A stretch of 12,303 nt of DNA from NCBI GenBank assembly GCA_945903675.1, contig CAMDOP010000072.1:1-12303 (forward strand), given 5' to 3'. Shown one piece after another: positions 1-6,151 of this stretch. The notes under the pieces were generated by a model. The model worked only from the letters and a program-made list of their open reading frames with translations. It did not search any database and was not told the DNA's origin. Both the position numbers and the translations under genes were made by a program. Position 1 is the stretch's first letter; every line of letters begins with the position of its first letter. This DNA comes from Crenothrix polyspora (GTDB lineage: Bacteria > Pseudomonadota > Gammaproteobacteria > Methylococcales > Methylomonadaceae).

Positions 1-45
1 ACCGGATTTTGAATCCGGCGCGTCTACCAGTTCCGCCATCCCGGC
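1..45 (-). tRNA. tRNA-Leu(CAA), 5' part, cut by window edge
   Basis: On the minus strand the sequence from 45 downward begins GCCGGGATGGCGGAACTGG, followed by TAGACGCGCCGG. This is the acceptor strand, the D-arm with the leucine-type GGTAGACGC stretch, and the start of the anticodon stem. The anticodon arm is CCGGA-TTCAAAA-TCCGG. Its seven-base loop places CAA at positions 34-36, so the tRNA decodes UUG leucine codons. The variable arm, T-arm and acceptor 3' strand lie beyond the left edge. The gene is divergent from queA. Identity is certain from the D-arm and anticodon; only the missing half cannot be checked. Confidence 0.93.
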
Positions 46-56
46 AAAGAACGGAC

Positions 57-62
57 ATTATA
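57..62 (-). promoter_or_regulatory. Candidate -10 box for the tRNA-Leu gene
   Basis: The minus strand carries a perfect TATAAT 11 bases upstream of the mature tRNA 5' end. This would start transcription a few bases before the tRNA, as is usual. The -35 region is poor: about 18 bases upstream there is CTGGCT, which matches TTGACA at only three positions. The placement supports the call more than the sequence does. Confidence 0.5.
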
Positions 63-93
63 AGGACAGTTTTTAGTAAAAGCCAGCTTATTT

Positions 94-116
94 TTAAGGT
101 GTATTCATGACCTTAA
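94..116. promoter_or_regulatory. 7-bp inverted repeat upstream of queA
   Basis: TTAAGGT and ACCTTAA are perfect inverted copies separated by nine bases. They lie 20 bases before the queA start codon, between the divergent tRNA-Leu and queA. It could be an operator half-site pair or a small 5'-UTR hairpin. There is no T-run that would make it a terminator. A 7-bp match of this kind can arise by chance in AT-rich spacer, so the call is weak. Confidence 0.2.
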
Positions 117-135
117 CCTGATAATATCGCCGGCT

Positions 136-1155
136 ATGAAAAAAAGTGACTTTACCTATCAACTACCTGATGCCTTAATCGCCCAAAAACCCTTAGCAGA
201 ACGTGATGCTAGCCGTCTTTTGTGTATGGATAAAAACTCAGGGCAAATAACAGATCGGCAATTTACCGATTTTATTGACTTAATTAACGACAATGACTTA
301 TTGGTTTTTAATGACACCAAGGTGATCCCCGCTAGGCTTTACGGAAAAAAGCAAAGCGGCGGCAAAATTGAAATATTAATTGAGCGCCTACTCGACGATC
401 ATCATGCGCTGGCCCATGTTAAAGCCAGTAAGTCACCCAAAGCAGGTGCTTTAATCGAGCTGGATCAAGGCTACAGCTGTACTGTACAAGGGCGAGCCGA
501 TGATTTATTTATCTTAGAGTTTGCTGATATGACCTTAATGAAGCTTTTAGATTTAATTGGCCATATACCCTTACCGCCTTATATTACTCGCGCTGATGAT
601 GTCTCCGATTTAACTCGCTATCAAACGGTGTTTGCTAAAGAAGCGGGGGCTGTAGCTGCGCCCACTGCGGGCTTACATTTTAATGATGCGCTAATGGCTA
701 AAATTAAAACACTCAACATACAAACGGCTTTTGTAACCCTACATGTCGGTAGCGGCACTTTTCAGCCCGTACGCGCAGAAAACCTAGCCGACCATATCAT
801 GCACAAAGAGTATTTTGCTGTGCCTCAAACCACAGTATATGCAGTACAACGCACTAGAGCGCGTGGTGGGCGAGTAATTGCCATTGGCACTACAGCAGTC
901 AGAGCGTTAGAATCAGCCTCAACTAGCGGTCAATTAACAGCAGGCTTTGGCGATACTGATTTATTTATTACACCGGGCTATGCTTTTAAGTCAGTTGATG
1001 CTTTATTAACTAACTTTCATTTACCTGAATCAACCTTGTTAATGTTGATTTCTGCGTTTGCCGGTTACGATGAGATAAGAAATGCTTATCAACATGCCAT
1101 AAAGGAATCTTACCGATTTTTTAGTTATGGTGACGCGATGTTTTTGAGTGCATAG
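136..1155 (+). CDS. queA: S-adenosylmethionine:tRNA ribosyltransferase-isomerase (QueA)
   Basis: QueA transfers and isomerises the ribose of S-adenosylmethionine onto 7-aminomethyl-7-deazaguanine in position 34 of the GUN-anticodon tRNAs, giving epoxyqueuosine, the last precursor before queuosine. The 339-residue product starts like the family (DFTYQLPDALIAQKPLAERD) and keeps the hallmark blocks LLVFNDTKVIPARL, GAVAAPTAGLHF, FVTLHVGSGTFQPVR, DHIMHKEYF, TNFHLPESTLLMLISAFAG and the ending YRFFSYGDAMFL. E. coli QueA is 356 residues, so this copy is complete with a shorter tail. The ATG start fits the family N-terminus, but no good ribosome-binding site precedes it (CGCCGGCT). In many bacteria tgt follows queA; here a gene-poor stretch follows instead, and no clear terminator was found directly after the stop. 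Confidence 0.97.
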   Translation: MKKSDFTYQLPDALIAQKPLAERDASRLLCMDKNSGQITDRQFTDFIDLINDNDLLVFNDTKVIPARLYGKKQSGGKIEILIERLLDDHHALAHVKASKSPKAGALIELDQGYSCTVQGRADDLFILEFADMTLMKLLDLIGHIPLPPYITRADDVSDLTRYQTVFAKEAGAVAAPTAGLHFNDALMAKIKTLNIQTAFVTLHVGSGTFQPVRAENLADHIMHKEYFAVPQTTVYAVQRTRARGGRVIAIGTTAVRALESASTSGQLTAGFGDTDLFITPGYAFKSVDALLTNFHLPESTLLMLISAFAGYDEIRNAYQHAIKESYRFFSYGDAMFLSA

Positions 1156-1197
1156 ACGCTATATACCAAATGGAACGCAAGTCGCAACGCTCACACA

Positions 1198-1326
1198 CTA
1201 CATGCCGATGAATTCCTCTGAGCCGATCCAAAAGGCAGCGCCGTTAATAGAACGCCTTAAAACATAACGAGCAAGCCCAGCGATCAGCGCGACCTTTGTG
1301 CTGGGAAAGAAACTGTCAGTGCTCAT
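1198..1326 (-). CDS. Possible 42-residue small protein, unknown
   Basis: A minus-strand frame opens with ATG at 1326 and closes with TAG at 1198. It begins MSTDSFFPSTKVALIAGLAR and ends GAAFWIGSEEFIGM. There is a weak AGG nine bases before the start. Residues about 11-23 are hydrophobic, followed by two arginines, so it could be a short amphipathic or membrane-associated peptide. I do not recognise a family. Frames of this length occur often by chance, and this one lies in repeat-like DNA, so it may instead be part of a dispersed repeat. Confidence 0.18.
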   Translation of the reverse strand: MSTDSFFPSTKVALIAGLARYVLRRSINGAAFWIGSEEFIGM

Positions 1327-1385
1327 AGTCGTAGGCCTATCCTTGTTGGCTTAAAGGTAAAAGCTAGACACCTCAGCACTAGAGC

Positions 1386-1414
1386 TCGATGCTTCGGCAT
1401 CGATGCCGAAGCTT
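1386..1414. repeat. Direct repeat copy 1, with 22-bp palindrome
   Basis: This 29-base unit matches the unit at 1533-1561 at 24 of 29 positions. It contains the hairpin TCGATGC-TTCG-GCATCGA (1386-1403), closed by a TTCG loop of the very stable UUCG kind. Overlapping it is a perfect 22-bp palindrome at 1391-1412 centred on ATCGAT. The two structures are mutually exclusive. Function is unknown. Confidence 0.6.
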
Positions 1415-1532
1415 TACCGCAAGATGCTGGGTATGTTTGCAAGGCTAGCCGATTTTACTAGCCTATTAGCCAAGCTTGTAAGACCTAGCCTTAGCTAGCG
1501 GACTGATAACAAAATAATGACAAGAACAGCCT

Positions 1533-1561
1533 TCGATGTTCTAGCATCGATGGCGAAGCTT
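1533..1561. repeat. Direct repeat copy 2, diverged
   Basis: This is the second copy of the 29-base unit at 1386-1414. It keeps the outer TCGATG...CATCGA pairing but has TTCTAG in the loop in place of the TTCG-containing form. A C-to-G change breaks the long palindrome. That the pairing bases of the small hairpin persist while the loop differs hints that the stem may matter, though two copies are too few to show compensatory change. Confidence 0.5.
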
Positions 1562-1897
1562 GTAAGAAAAGAACTGCGTCTTCTAGCTAAAATGGCGCGT
1601 CTTGCGCCATAAGTCGCGGGTCTTTAGAGGCCTTCCTTAGACTTTGGACGCGCCTCCTTATGAACTCGGCCAGCCGCCCTAAAGAACTAAGCCTTAAGGC
1701 AAATAAAGCTGAGGAAAAAATAAATATAGGCCTGCCTTTCACTATATTCATCAGGTAGTGGACAAAAACCTTCAGCAGCATATTTATGACTTTCGCCACA
1801 GTCCTTGTAAAATGCGGCACTTTGCTAAAAAGAGCCGAGACTTTACCCGTAACCTTCAGGGCCTTACCTTACTGCCATTTAGTTAACTAATCTGTGC

Positions 1898-1956
1898 TTG
1901 GAGTAAAACAGCTTCAGCTGTTTTAAAACGCAATAGCTGAAGCTATTGCACTCCAA
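1898..1956. repeat. 59-bp element able to form a perfect three-way junction
   Basis: An outer stem TTGGAGT (1898-1904) pairs with ACTCCAA (1950-1956). Directly inside it are two perfect 9-bp hairpins. The first is AAAACAGCT-TC-AGCTGTTTT (1905-1924) and the second GCAATAGCT-GA-AGCTATTGC (1930-1949), joined by AAAAC. The hairpin cores AGCTTCAGCT and AGCTGAAGCT are reverse complements of one another. Every base except the five-base linker and the two-base hairpin tips is paired. The element lies about 52 bases past the yggX stop. Its first hairpin, with A-tract and T-tract arms, could also terminate transcription in either direction. The architecture resembles REP/BIME-type elements, but I cannot assign it to a named family. 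Confidence 0.75.
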
Positions 1957-2003
1957 TCTTTTACTATCTTTCTTAACGGCAGCGGAGTTTTACCTACGAC
2001 CTT

Positions 2004-2024
2004 CCCGCCTATGCCTTAGGCGGG
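2004..2024 (-). terminator. GC-rich hairpin over the yggX stop codon
   Basis: CCCGCCTA (2004-2011) and TAGGCGGG (2017-2024) pair perfectly around a five-base loop. The stem covers the last codons and TAG stop of yggX. On the minus strand it is followed by AAGGTCG, with no T-run, so it is not a standard intrinsic terminator. It may act as a 3' mRNA-stabilising structure. Confidence 0.35.
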
Positions 2025-2281
2025 ACATATCCCTCGGGCATTTCGTTATTACCTTCAAATAAAAACTTGGTACGCTCATTGGCTAAAAATTCTCTAGCCT
2101 TAGGATCAAAGCTGGCCAATTTATTCTCATTGATTAACATCGTTTGTTTAGCCAACCATTCTTTCCAAGCTAGCTTGGAAACATTTTCAAAAATTTCTAA
2201 GCCCTTAGCACCAGGAAAAGGCGCGTCATCAAGACCTTCTGCTTCTATGCCTAATTTTACGCAATTAACCATTTTCGCCAT
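2009..2281 (-). CDS. yggX: Fe(2+)-trafficking / oxidative-stress protein YggX
   Basis: YggX is a small cytoplasmic protein linked to iron handling and protection of iron-sulfur enzymes from oxidative damage. The 90-residue product matches E. coli YggX (91 residues) along its length: Cys7 near the N-terminus, AWKEWLAKQTMLINENKL in the middle, then FLFEGNNEMPEGY at the end. I start it at the ATG at 2281 because GGAG lies nine bases upstream and this start matches the family length; a further in-frame ATG at 2296 would place that ribosome-binding site inside the coding region. It overlaps the 3' end of mutY by 17 bases, so the two are probably translationally coupled. Pairing of yggX with mutY is common in gammaproteobacteria and fits the [4Fe-4S] cluster carried by MutY. 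Confidence 0.93.
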   Translation of the reverse strand: MAKMVNCVKLGIEAEGLDDAPFPGAKGLEIFENVSKLAWKEWLAKQTMLINENKLASFDPKAREFLANERTKFLFEGNNEMPEGYVPPKA

Positions 2282-3332
2282 TGTTGTTATCTCCAATATG
2301 TTGCTGCAATAGTAATTTAATAGGCGCTGACAAACCCAACGCCTCTTTCTGCTTAGGGTTATACCAGACAGCCTGATTATCTTCCATCACAAAATTTATG
2401 TGGTTATCTGTTTGCATCAATAGCGTTTTGTAATCCAAATGATAATGAGAGAAGGTATGACGCTGAACAGCTAACATCTCAATATCATAAGCAGTTATCT
2501 GTTTGACTAAGCACCAATCATGCGCAGCATCGATTTCATCAAATTCAGGCAGACTCCATAAACCACCCCAGATACCCGTAGGCGGTCTTTTTTCCAAATA
2601 CACCTGATTAAGATGATTACTGAGCATTAACAAAATTAATGGTTTAACAGGCAATGTTTTTCTAGGTTTAGGCGTAGGTAATAAAGAAACAATGCCTTGC
2701 TGCCTAGCCAGACAATGACTTTCAAGAGGGCATCTATCACAAGCAGGTTTACTTCGCGTACAAATTGTTGCCCCTAAATCCATCATCGCTTGCGTATAAT
2801 CAGCGACTCGCGCAATCGGCGTCAACTGCGCACTAATAGCCCATAGAGCTTTATTAACTTGGCTATTGCCAGGCCAACCATTAACCGCTTTAAAGCGCGC
2901 CAGCACTCTTTTTACATTACCATCAAGGATAGGTTCACTTTTCTTGAAAACGATGCTAAGAATAGCCCCTGCTGTCGATATACCTATGCCGGGCAATGCC
3001 ACTAACTCATCCAGCGTTTCAGGAAAATAACCCTGCGCCACAATCAATTGTGCGGCTTTATGCAGATTGCGCCCTCTTGCGTAATAACCCAATCCTGACC
3101 ATTGATGCAAGACCTGATCAAGCGGCGCTTTGGCCAAGTGCTCGATGGTCGGAAACTGCTCTATAAAGGCATTAAAATAAGGGATGACCGTAGCGACTTG
3201 CGTTTGTTGCAACATGATCTCTGATAACCAAACCCGATAGGGTGAGATGGCCTGCTGCCAAGGTAAATCTTTACGACCATATAAATCAAACCAGGCAAGA
3301 ACCTGCTGCTGGAACAGTAAAGGACTCATCAT
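2265..3332 (-). CDS. mutY: Adenine DNA glycosylase MutY
   Basis: MutY removes adenine mispaired with 8-oxoguanine or guanine in the base-excision repair pathway. The 355-residue product (E. coli 350) has the catalytic glutamate E38 in WLSEIMLQQTQVATVIPYF. It has the helix-hairpin-helix LPGIGISTAGAIL (about 113-125) followed by the catalytic aspartate D137 in ILDGNVKRVLAR. The iron-sulfur motif is C191-X6-C198-X2-C201-X5-C207. The C-terminal NUDIX-like domain (about 225-345), which reads the 8-oxoguanine strand, keeps GIWGGLWSLPEF and the HTFSHYHLD loop. Two adjacent ATG codons (3332 and 3329) could start it; the second aligns exactly with the E. coli start. Both lie at or within the 8-bp duplication bordering the inserted element just upstream, and the ribosome-binding site is weak. 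The gene is complete. Confidence 0.97.
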   Translation of the reverse strand: MMSPLLFQQQVLAWFDLYGRKDLPWQQAISPYRVWLSEIMLQQTQVATVIPYFNAFIEQFPTIEHLAKAPLDQVLHQWSGLGYYARGRNLHKAAQLIVAQGYFPETLDELVALPGIGISTAGAILSIVFKKSEPILDGNVKRVLARFKAVNGWPGNSQVNKALWAISAQLTPIARVADYTQAMMDLGATICTRSKPACDRCPLESHCLARQQGIVSLLPTPKPRKTLPVKPLILLMLSNHLNQVYLEKRPPTGIWGGLWSLPEFDEIDAAHDWCLVKQITAYDIEMLAVQRHTFSHYHLDYKTLLMQTDNHINFVMEDNQAVWYNPKQKEALGLSAPIKLLLQQHIGDNNNGENG

Positions 3333-3336
3333 TAAT
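3329..3336. repeat. Left copy of 8-bp target-site duplication
   Basis: TCATTAAT directly borders the left terminal inverted repeat of the element at 3337-3526 and is repeated exactly at 3527-3534. It includes the mutY start codons in antisense. Confidence 0.7.
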
Positions 3337-3526
3337 GACTACCAACTTAAATCGGGACAGTTTAGCTTAAACGCTCACGTTTAGACAGGGCTCTCCTAAG
3401 CGCAGCCTAAGGGCGAAGAGTTAAGCCTAACATCTGTCGTACCTTACTTTGATAACCTTCTAGGCTTAATCTTTCACCCTGAGCCTTTCGTCCGAACTTA
3501 AATTGTCCCGATTTAAGTTCGCAGTC
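3337..3526. mobile_element. 190-bp MITE-like element between asmA and mutY
   Basis: The first 28 bases (3337-3364) and the reverse complement of the last 28 (3526-3499) agree at 25 positions, both starting GACT and sharing the 16-base core AACTTAAATCGGGACA. The element is bracketed by identical 8-bp copies of TCATTAAT. Further inward, 3412-3433 and 3458-3479 are also largely inverted copies sharing TTAAGCCTA, so the whole element can fold back on itself. At the right end GAACTTAAAT and ATTTAAGTTC (3494-3520) form an extra perfect 10-bp hairpin. It has no coding capacity. These are the marks of a non-autonomous miniature inverted-repeat transposable element moved by a transposase that makes 8-bp duplications. 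I cannot name the parent family. Confidence 0.8.
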
Positions 3527-3534
3527 TCATTAAT
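3527..3534. repeat. Right copy of 8-bp target-site duplication
   Basis: TCATTAAT follows directly after the right terminal repeat of the element and is identical to 3329-3336. Its last base is the first base of the antisense asmA stop codon. Confidence 0.7.
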
Positions 3535-5669
3535 CAGTGTTTACCAAAAAGACCTTTTAATAAATTACCGACTCCCGGCCCTATTTTTTGATCAATCTTA
3601 TTAACGATACTGTCTATTTTTTCTTTATTCTTATCAACAAAGGCCGTTATTTTGGCTTTATTTTTTTCTGTTAATAGCGCCGAAACGTCTAGAGCATAAT
3701 TTGGATGACTTAAGCTACCGGTGACAGCCATTGAAATGGGTGTATCATAAAATTGCTCAGCGTTAGTAGCAGTTGCCGCAGCCTTGATAAGCTGGGCCTG
3801 TAATTTATAATCCAATTGTTCTGTCTTAAGATCGACAGTGCCTTTCCCCTTAATATGCAGCGTAGCGGTAGTTGCGACTAAATCATTATTACGAAGAATA
3901 CCGTTAGCAAGCACAGAATTACCTGAAAGCTTAAAAAACCGTGTTAAATCATGATTCACCTGAGCGACTTCTATGGCATCACTACTGACATGAGCACGAT
4001 CCAGCATCGCTTGTAAATTAAAGCCTTTGATTTCAGTGTCTTTAAATAAAAAATGTATATCGCCATTAACTGATGATTTTAGTTCATCAATCGTTTGTCC
4101 CTGCCCTTTTAACTGCCATGATCCATCAACCAACCCTGTCATTTGAAACTTGCTTTTGCTGTCTTTAAGTAAGGCCTCAACATTGACATGCGTTATTTTT
4201 TCATCCAACGCGAGTAGGGTTTTGGCGTTACGCATATCAACACTCAGATTGCCGCTATAAGTTCCTTGATAGAAACCTTTAGCTGATTGCTGTGCGTTAA
4301 TCAGCCCCTTACTTGCATTCAAGTTTAATTGGTAGTCATTTAATGACAGACCATTAAGCTTAAGACTAGCCAAACCCAATTGGCTATCGACACTTAACTT
4401 GCTTAATAAATCTGCCGGCAAAGCATAAGTCGCTAAAGCCATAACAACTGCCGGACTCAACAGTTTACTAGTCGCTTGGTTTTTAACTGATGGCAGATAT
4501 CGATCAACATCAAGGTGATCTGCCGTTAATTTAATTTCTATAGCAGGCTTAACATAACTCAACAGCCGTGCAGAACCCTTTATTTTTGAATTATCGATAC
4601 TTAAACTTAGCTCTTGTAACTCAAGAGTCTTGTCTGTCGCGGATAAATTGAGCTGAAGTGACGACTCTGTTAAAGCCTGTTTATCTAATAAATCAGGCAC
4701 CTTAAAGCCTAGCCTCACCATAAGCTCTCTAGGATTAAAGCTAGACATAAGTACTGGACCTTGAAGAGCATAATGATTATCAAGATAAGTTCCTGATAAT
4801 TCAGTGCTGACCACTATATCGTCAGCAACAAACTTTACACCAGACGCTTTAACGCTTTGTGCTGGTTTATCCAGCAATATATTAGCTACAGCAAGTGTCG
4901 CCACTATAGGTTCTGCTATATTATCAATGTTTATAGTTGCTTGTAGCTCACTATTGTTTAATACGAAAGCTTCTAACTTTTCAGACACAATAAGCTGAGA
5001 ACTGAATTGTATAGCCGCTTTATAAGCGCTATCAGGTTTTATGACTAAGCCCGTTAGATTCAGTGCTACTGGCTTATCAAATTCAAAGCTGTCGACTTTT
5101 AAATTAATGTCGTTAAAGAGTAGCGGCTTAGCTGTTACTTGATCGCGCCAGTTTATTTGTGCATTCTCTATGGCGATTCCACCCACAGCTAAAGCGGCTA
5201 AGCTATTAACTGCAATCTGCTCCTCGTTATTATTAATAGCCGGCGCGGCTTGTTCTGCCGTGCTTATAGATGTAAAACCATCCCAGTTATGCTCACCTAC
5301 TGAGTTTTCCTCAAGATTTAAAACCAAGCCTTTCAAAACGATTCGACTTACATCAATTCTGTTGCTTAGCAATGGCCATAAATTAAGCTTAATCTCACTC
5401 GCATCAAGTGTTGCGAAATTTTTATCTTGAAAGCCCGCCGTATTACTTAGTGACATTTTCCCAGTTGAAATACCTAGCCAAGGAAGCACAGATAGTTTTA
5501 ATTCCCCGGTCAAATCCAATTCTCTACCAGTTTTTTGCTTAACTGCAGCTACAATCTCTGGCTTATAATTGTTCGGATCAATTACTAAATACGCTATCAA
5601 GACAGCAATAGTTATCAAAAAAACTAGGCTAACAATGACGGATATAAAGATCTTAACGGGTTTTAGCAC
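3534..5669 (-). CDS. AsmA-family inner-membrane-anchored protein
   Basis: AsmA-like proteins are anchored in the inner membrane with a large periplasmic part. The family belongs to the repeating-beta-groove group thought to help move phospholipids to the outer membrane. The 711-residue product has one N-terminal membrane helix (about 7-29, KIFISVIVSLVFLITIAVLI). Next comes the classic AsmA opening: DPNNYK, then TGRELDLTG, then LSVLPWLGISTG with SLSNTAGF. The C-terminal AsmA domain shows SSVNGDIHFLFKDTEIKGFNLQAMLDRA (about 532-559), and the protein ends with the family-like GNLLKGLFGK. The start is GTG at 5669, supported by AGGAA seven to eight bases upstream. It is the first gene of the asmA-mutY-yggX group. 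Without the inserted element its stop codon would lie three bases before the mutY ATG. No truncation is seen. The exact paralogue (AsmA versus YhjG/YicH types) cannot be settled by eye. Confidence 0.9.
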   Translation of the reverse strand: MLKPVKIFISVIVSLVFLITIAVLIAYLVIDPNNYKPEIVAAVKQKTGRELDLTGELKLSVLPWLGISTGKMSLSNTAGFQDKNFATLDASEIKLNLWPLLSNRIDVSRIVLKGLVLNLEENSVGEHNWDGFTSISTAEQAAPAINNNEEQIAVNSLAALAVGGIAIENAQINWRDQVTAKPLLFNDINLKVDSFEFDKPVALNLTGLVIKPDSAYKAAIQFSSQLIVSEKLEAFVLNNSELQATINIDNIAEPIVATLAVANILLDKPAQSVKASGVKFVADDIVVSTELSGTYLDNHYALQGPVLMSSFNPRELMVRLGFKVPDLLDKQALTESSLQLNLSATDKTLELQELSLSIDNSKIKGSARLLSYVKPAIEIKLTADHLDVDRYLPSVKNQATSKLLSPAVVMALATYALPADLLSKLSVDSQLGLASLKLNGLSLNDYQLNLNASKGLINAQQSAKGFYQGTYSGNLSVDMRNAKTLLALDEKITHVNVEALLKDSKSKFQMTGLVDGSWQLKGQGQTIDELKSSVNGDIHFLFKDTEIKGFNLQAMLDRAHVSSDAIEVAQVNHDLTRFFKLSGNSVLANGILRNNDLVATTATLHIKGKGTVDLKTEQLDYKLQAQLIKAAATATNAEQFYDTPISMAVTGSLSHPNYALDVSALLTEKNKAKITAFVDKNKEKIDSIVNKIDQKIGPGVGNLLKGLFGKH

Positions 5670-5718
5670 ACTGCTTTCCTATTGTTAAAAAAGTGTAAGA
5701 TTAGCCACTATGGAATAT

Positions 5719-5751
5719 CATACTGGCCTGAAGCTAGTATGTACTAGCCAG
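5719..5751. promoter_or_regulatory. Overlapping inverted repeats in the asmA/membrane-protein spacer
   Basis: The 129-base divergent spacer holds CTAGTA-TG-TACTAG (5734-5747). CTGG/CCAG (5723-5726, 5748-5751) flanks it with a one-sided bulge, and CATACT...AGTATG (5719-5724, 5736-5741) is an alternative pairing. A site between two divergent genes could be an operator for both. No T-run follows on either strand, so a terminator is unlikely. No strong -10/-35 pair was found here. Confidence 0.3.
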
Positions 5752-5798
5752 AATCAGAACTATTGTATAACTACATAATAATAAACGAGGGGTTGAAT

Positions 5799-6086
5799 AT
5801 GTTGTTTTTAGCTAAACTTGCCGGAGTTGCTATATTGGTTTGGTTTTTTTTAACGGCAAAGAGTCAAGGCGAACAGCCTTATAAATGGGCTATTATAGGA
5901 TTAATAGGTTATTGGACTACTTGGTGGGCAATTAAATTAACAGTCGTTACCGCTTTGGTTGGACTCGTTGCAAAAAGTGCAACTATGACTTTTTTACTCG
6001 TTCAGATTCCTGCACTTTGCGCCATTGCGGTCGCTTTTTTTATACGGAAGAAACTGCTTGCAGATATTGCGGAAAAAAGATCTTAA
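5799..6086 (+). CDS. Small three-helix membrane protein, function unknown
   Basis: The 95-residue product is almost entirely membrane-spanning, with three likely helices at about 2-20 (LFLAKLAGVAILVWFFLTA), 28-55 and 62-84. A basic C-terminal tail (IRKKLLADIAEKRS) probably faces the cytoplasm. The second segment holds an aromatic cluster, GYWTTWWAIK, preceded by EQPYKWAIIGLI. I chose the ATG at 5799 because GAGGGG lies six bases upstream; an in-frame ATG at 5763 would add 12 residues with no ribosome-binding site. It diverges from asmA and converges on the peroxiredoxin gene. I do not recognise the family and assign no function. Confidence 0.72.
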   Translation: MLFLAKLAGVAILVWFFLTAKSQGEQPYKWAIIGLIGYWTTWWAIKLTVVTALVGLVAKSATMTFLLVQIPALCAIAVAFFIRKKLLADIAEKRS

Positions 6087-6099
6087 ACTAACTAAAACA

Positions 6100-6140
6100 C
6101 TTAAGGCTCAGGCGTTTAATTAAAAACCCTGAACCTTAAG
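6100..6140. terminator. Hairpin between convergent genes, likely shared terminator
   Basis: CTTAAGGCTCAGG (6100-6112) pairs with CCTGAACCTTAAG (6128-6140), 13 positions with one C-A mismatch, around a 15-base AT-rich loop. It lies between the stop codons of two convergent genes. On the minus strand the stem is followed by TGTTTTAGTT, so it best suits the peroxiredoxin transcript. The plus-strand flank (CCTAAACTTATTT) is less T-rich. Confidence 0.65.
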
Positions 6141-6151
6141 CCTAAACTTAT

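Larger units (their letters stand above)
1156..2008. other. 853-bp gene-poor region rich in palindromes and repeats
   Basis: No reading frame here looks like a conserved protein. What can be seen is a 22-bp perfect palindrome at 1391-1412, a diverged 29-bp direct repeat (1386-1414 and 1533-1561), and a 12-bp direct repeat AAGCTTGTAAGA (1472-1483 and 1556-1567). There is also a 7-bp hairpin ATGGCGC-GTCTT-GCGCCAT (1592-1610), a CCCAGC/GCTGGG pair (1276-1281, 1300-1305) and the three-way-junction element at 1898-1956. A 42-codon minus-strand frame lies at 1198-1326. The density of inverted sequence suggests debris of small repeats or mobile elements, or unrecognised structured RNA. It separates queA from the yggX end of the asmA-mutY-yggX group. 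Confidence 0.7.

Noticed and set aside
1587..1820. 77-codon minus-strand frame starting at a GTG
   Set aside because: It has no ribosome-binding site, and its C-terminal part runs through a hairpin and repeat-like DNA. The basic composition looks unlike a conserved protein. It may be part of a dispersed repeat, so I did not call it a gene.
1156..2008. CRISPR array as explanation for the repeats after queA
   Set aside because: The repeats are only two diverged copies, with unequal surroundings and no regular spacers.
2282..2296. Upstream ATG giving YggX five extra residues
   Set aside because: The GGAG that would serve the ATG at 2281 lies inside this extension, and the E. coli length fits the downstream start.
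4804..5430. Plus-strand frames opposite asmA
   Set aside because: They are antisense shadows of a well-supported AsmA reading frame, with no ribosome-binding sites or family features.
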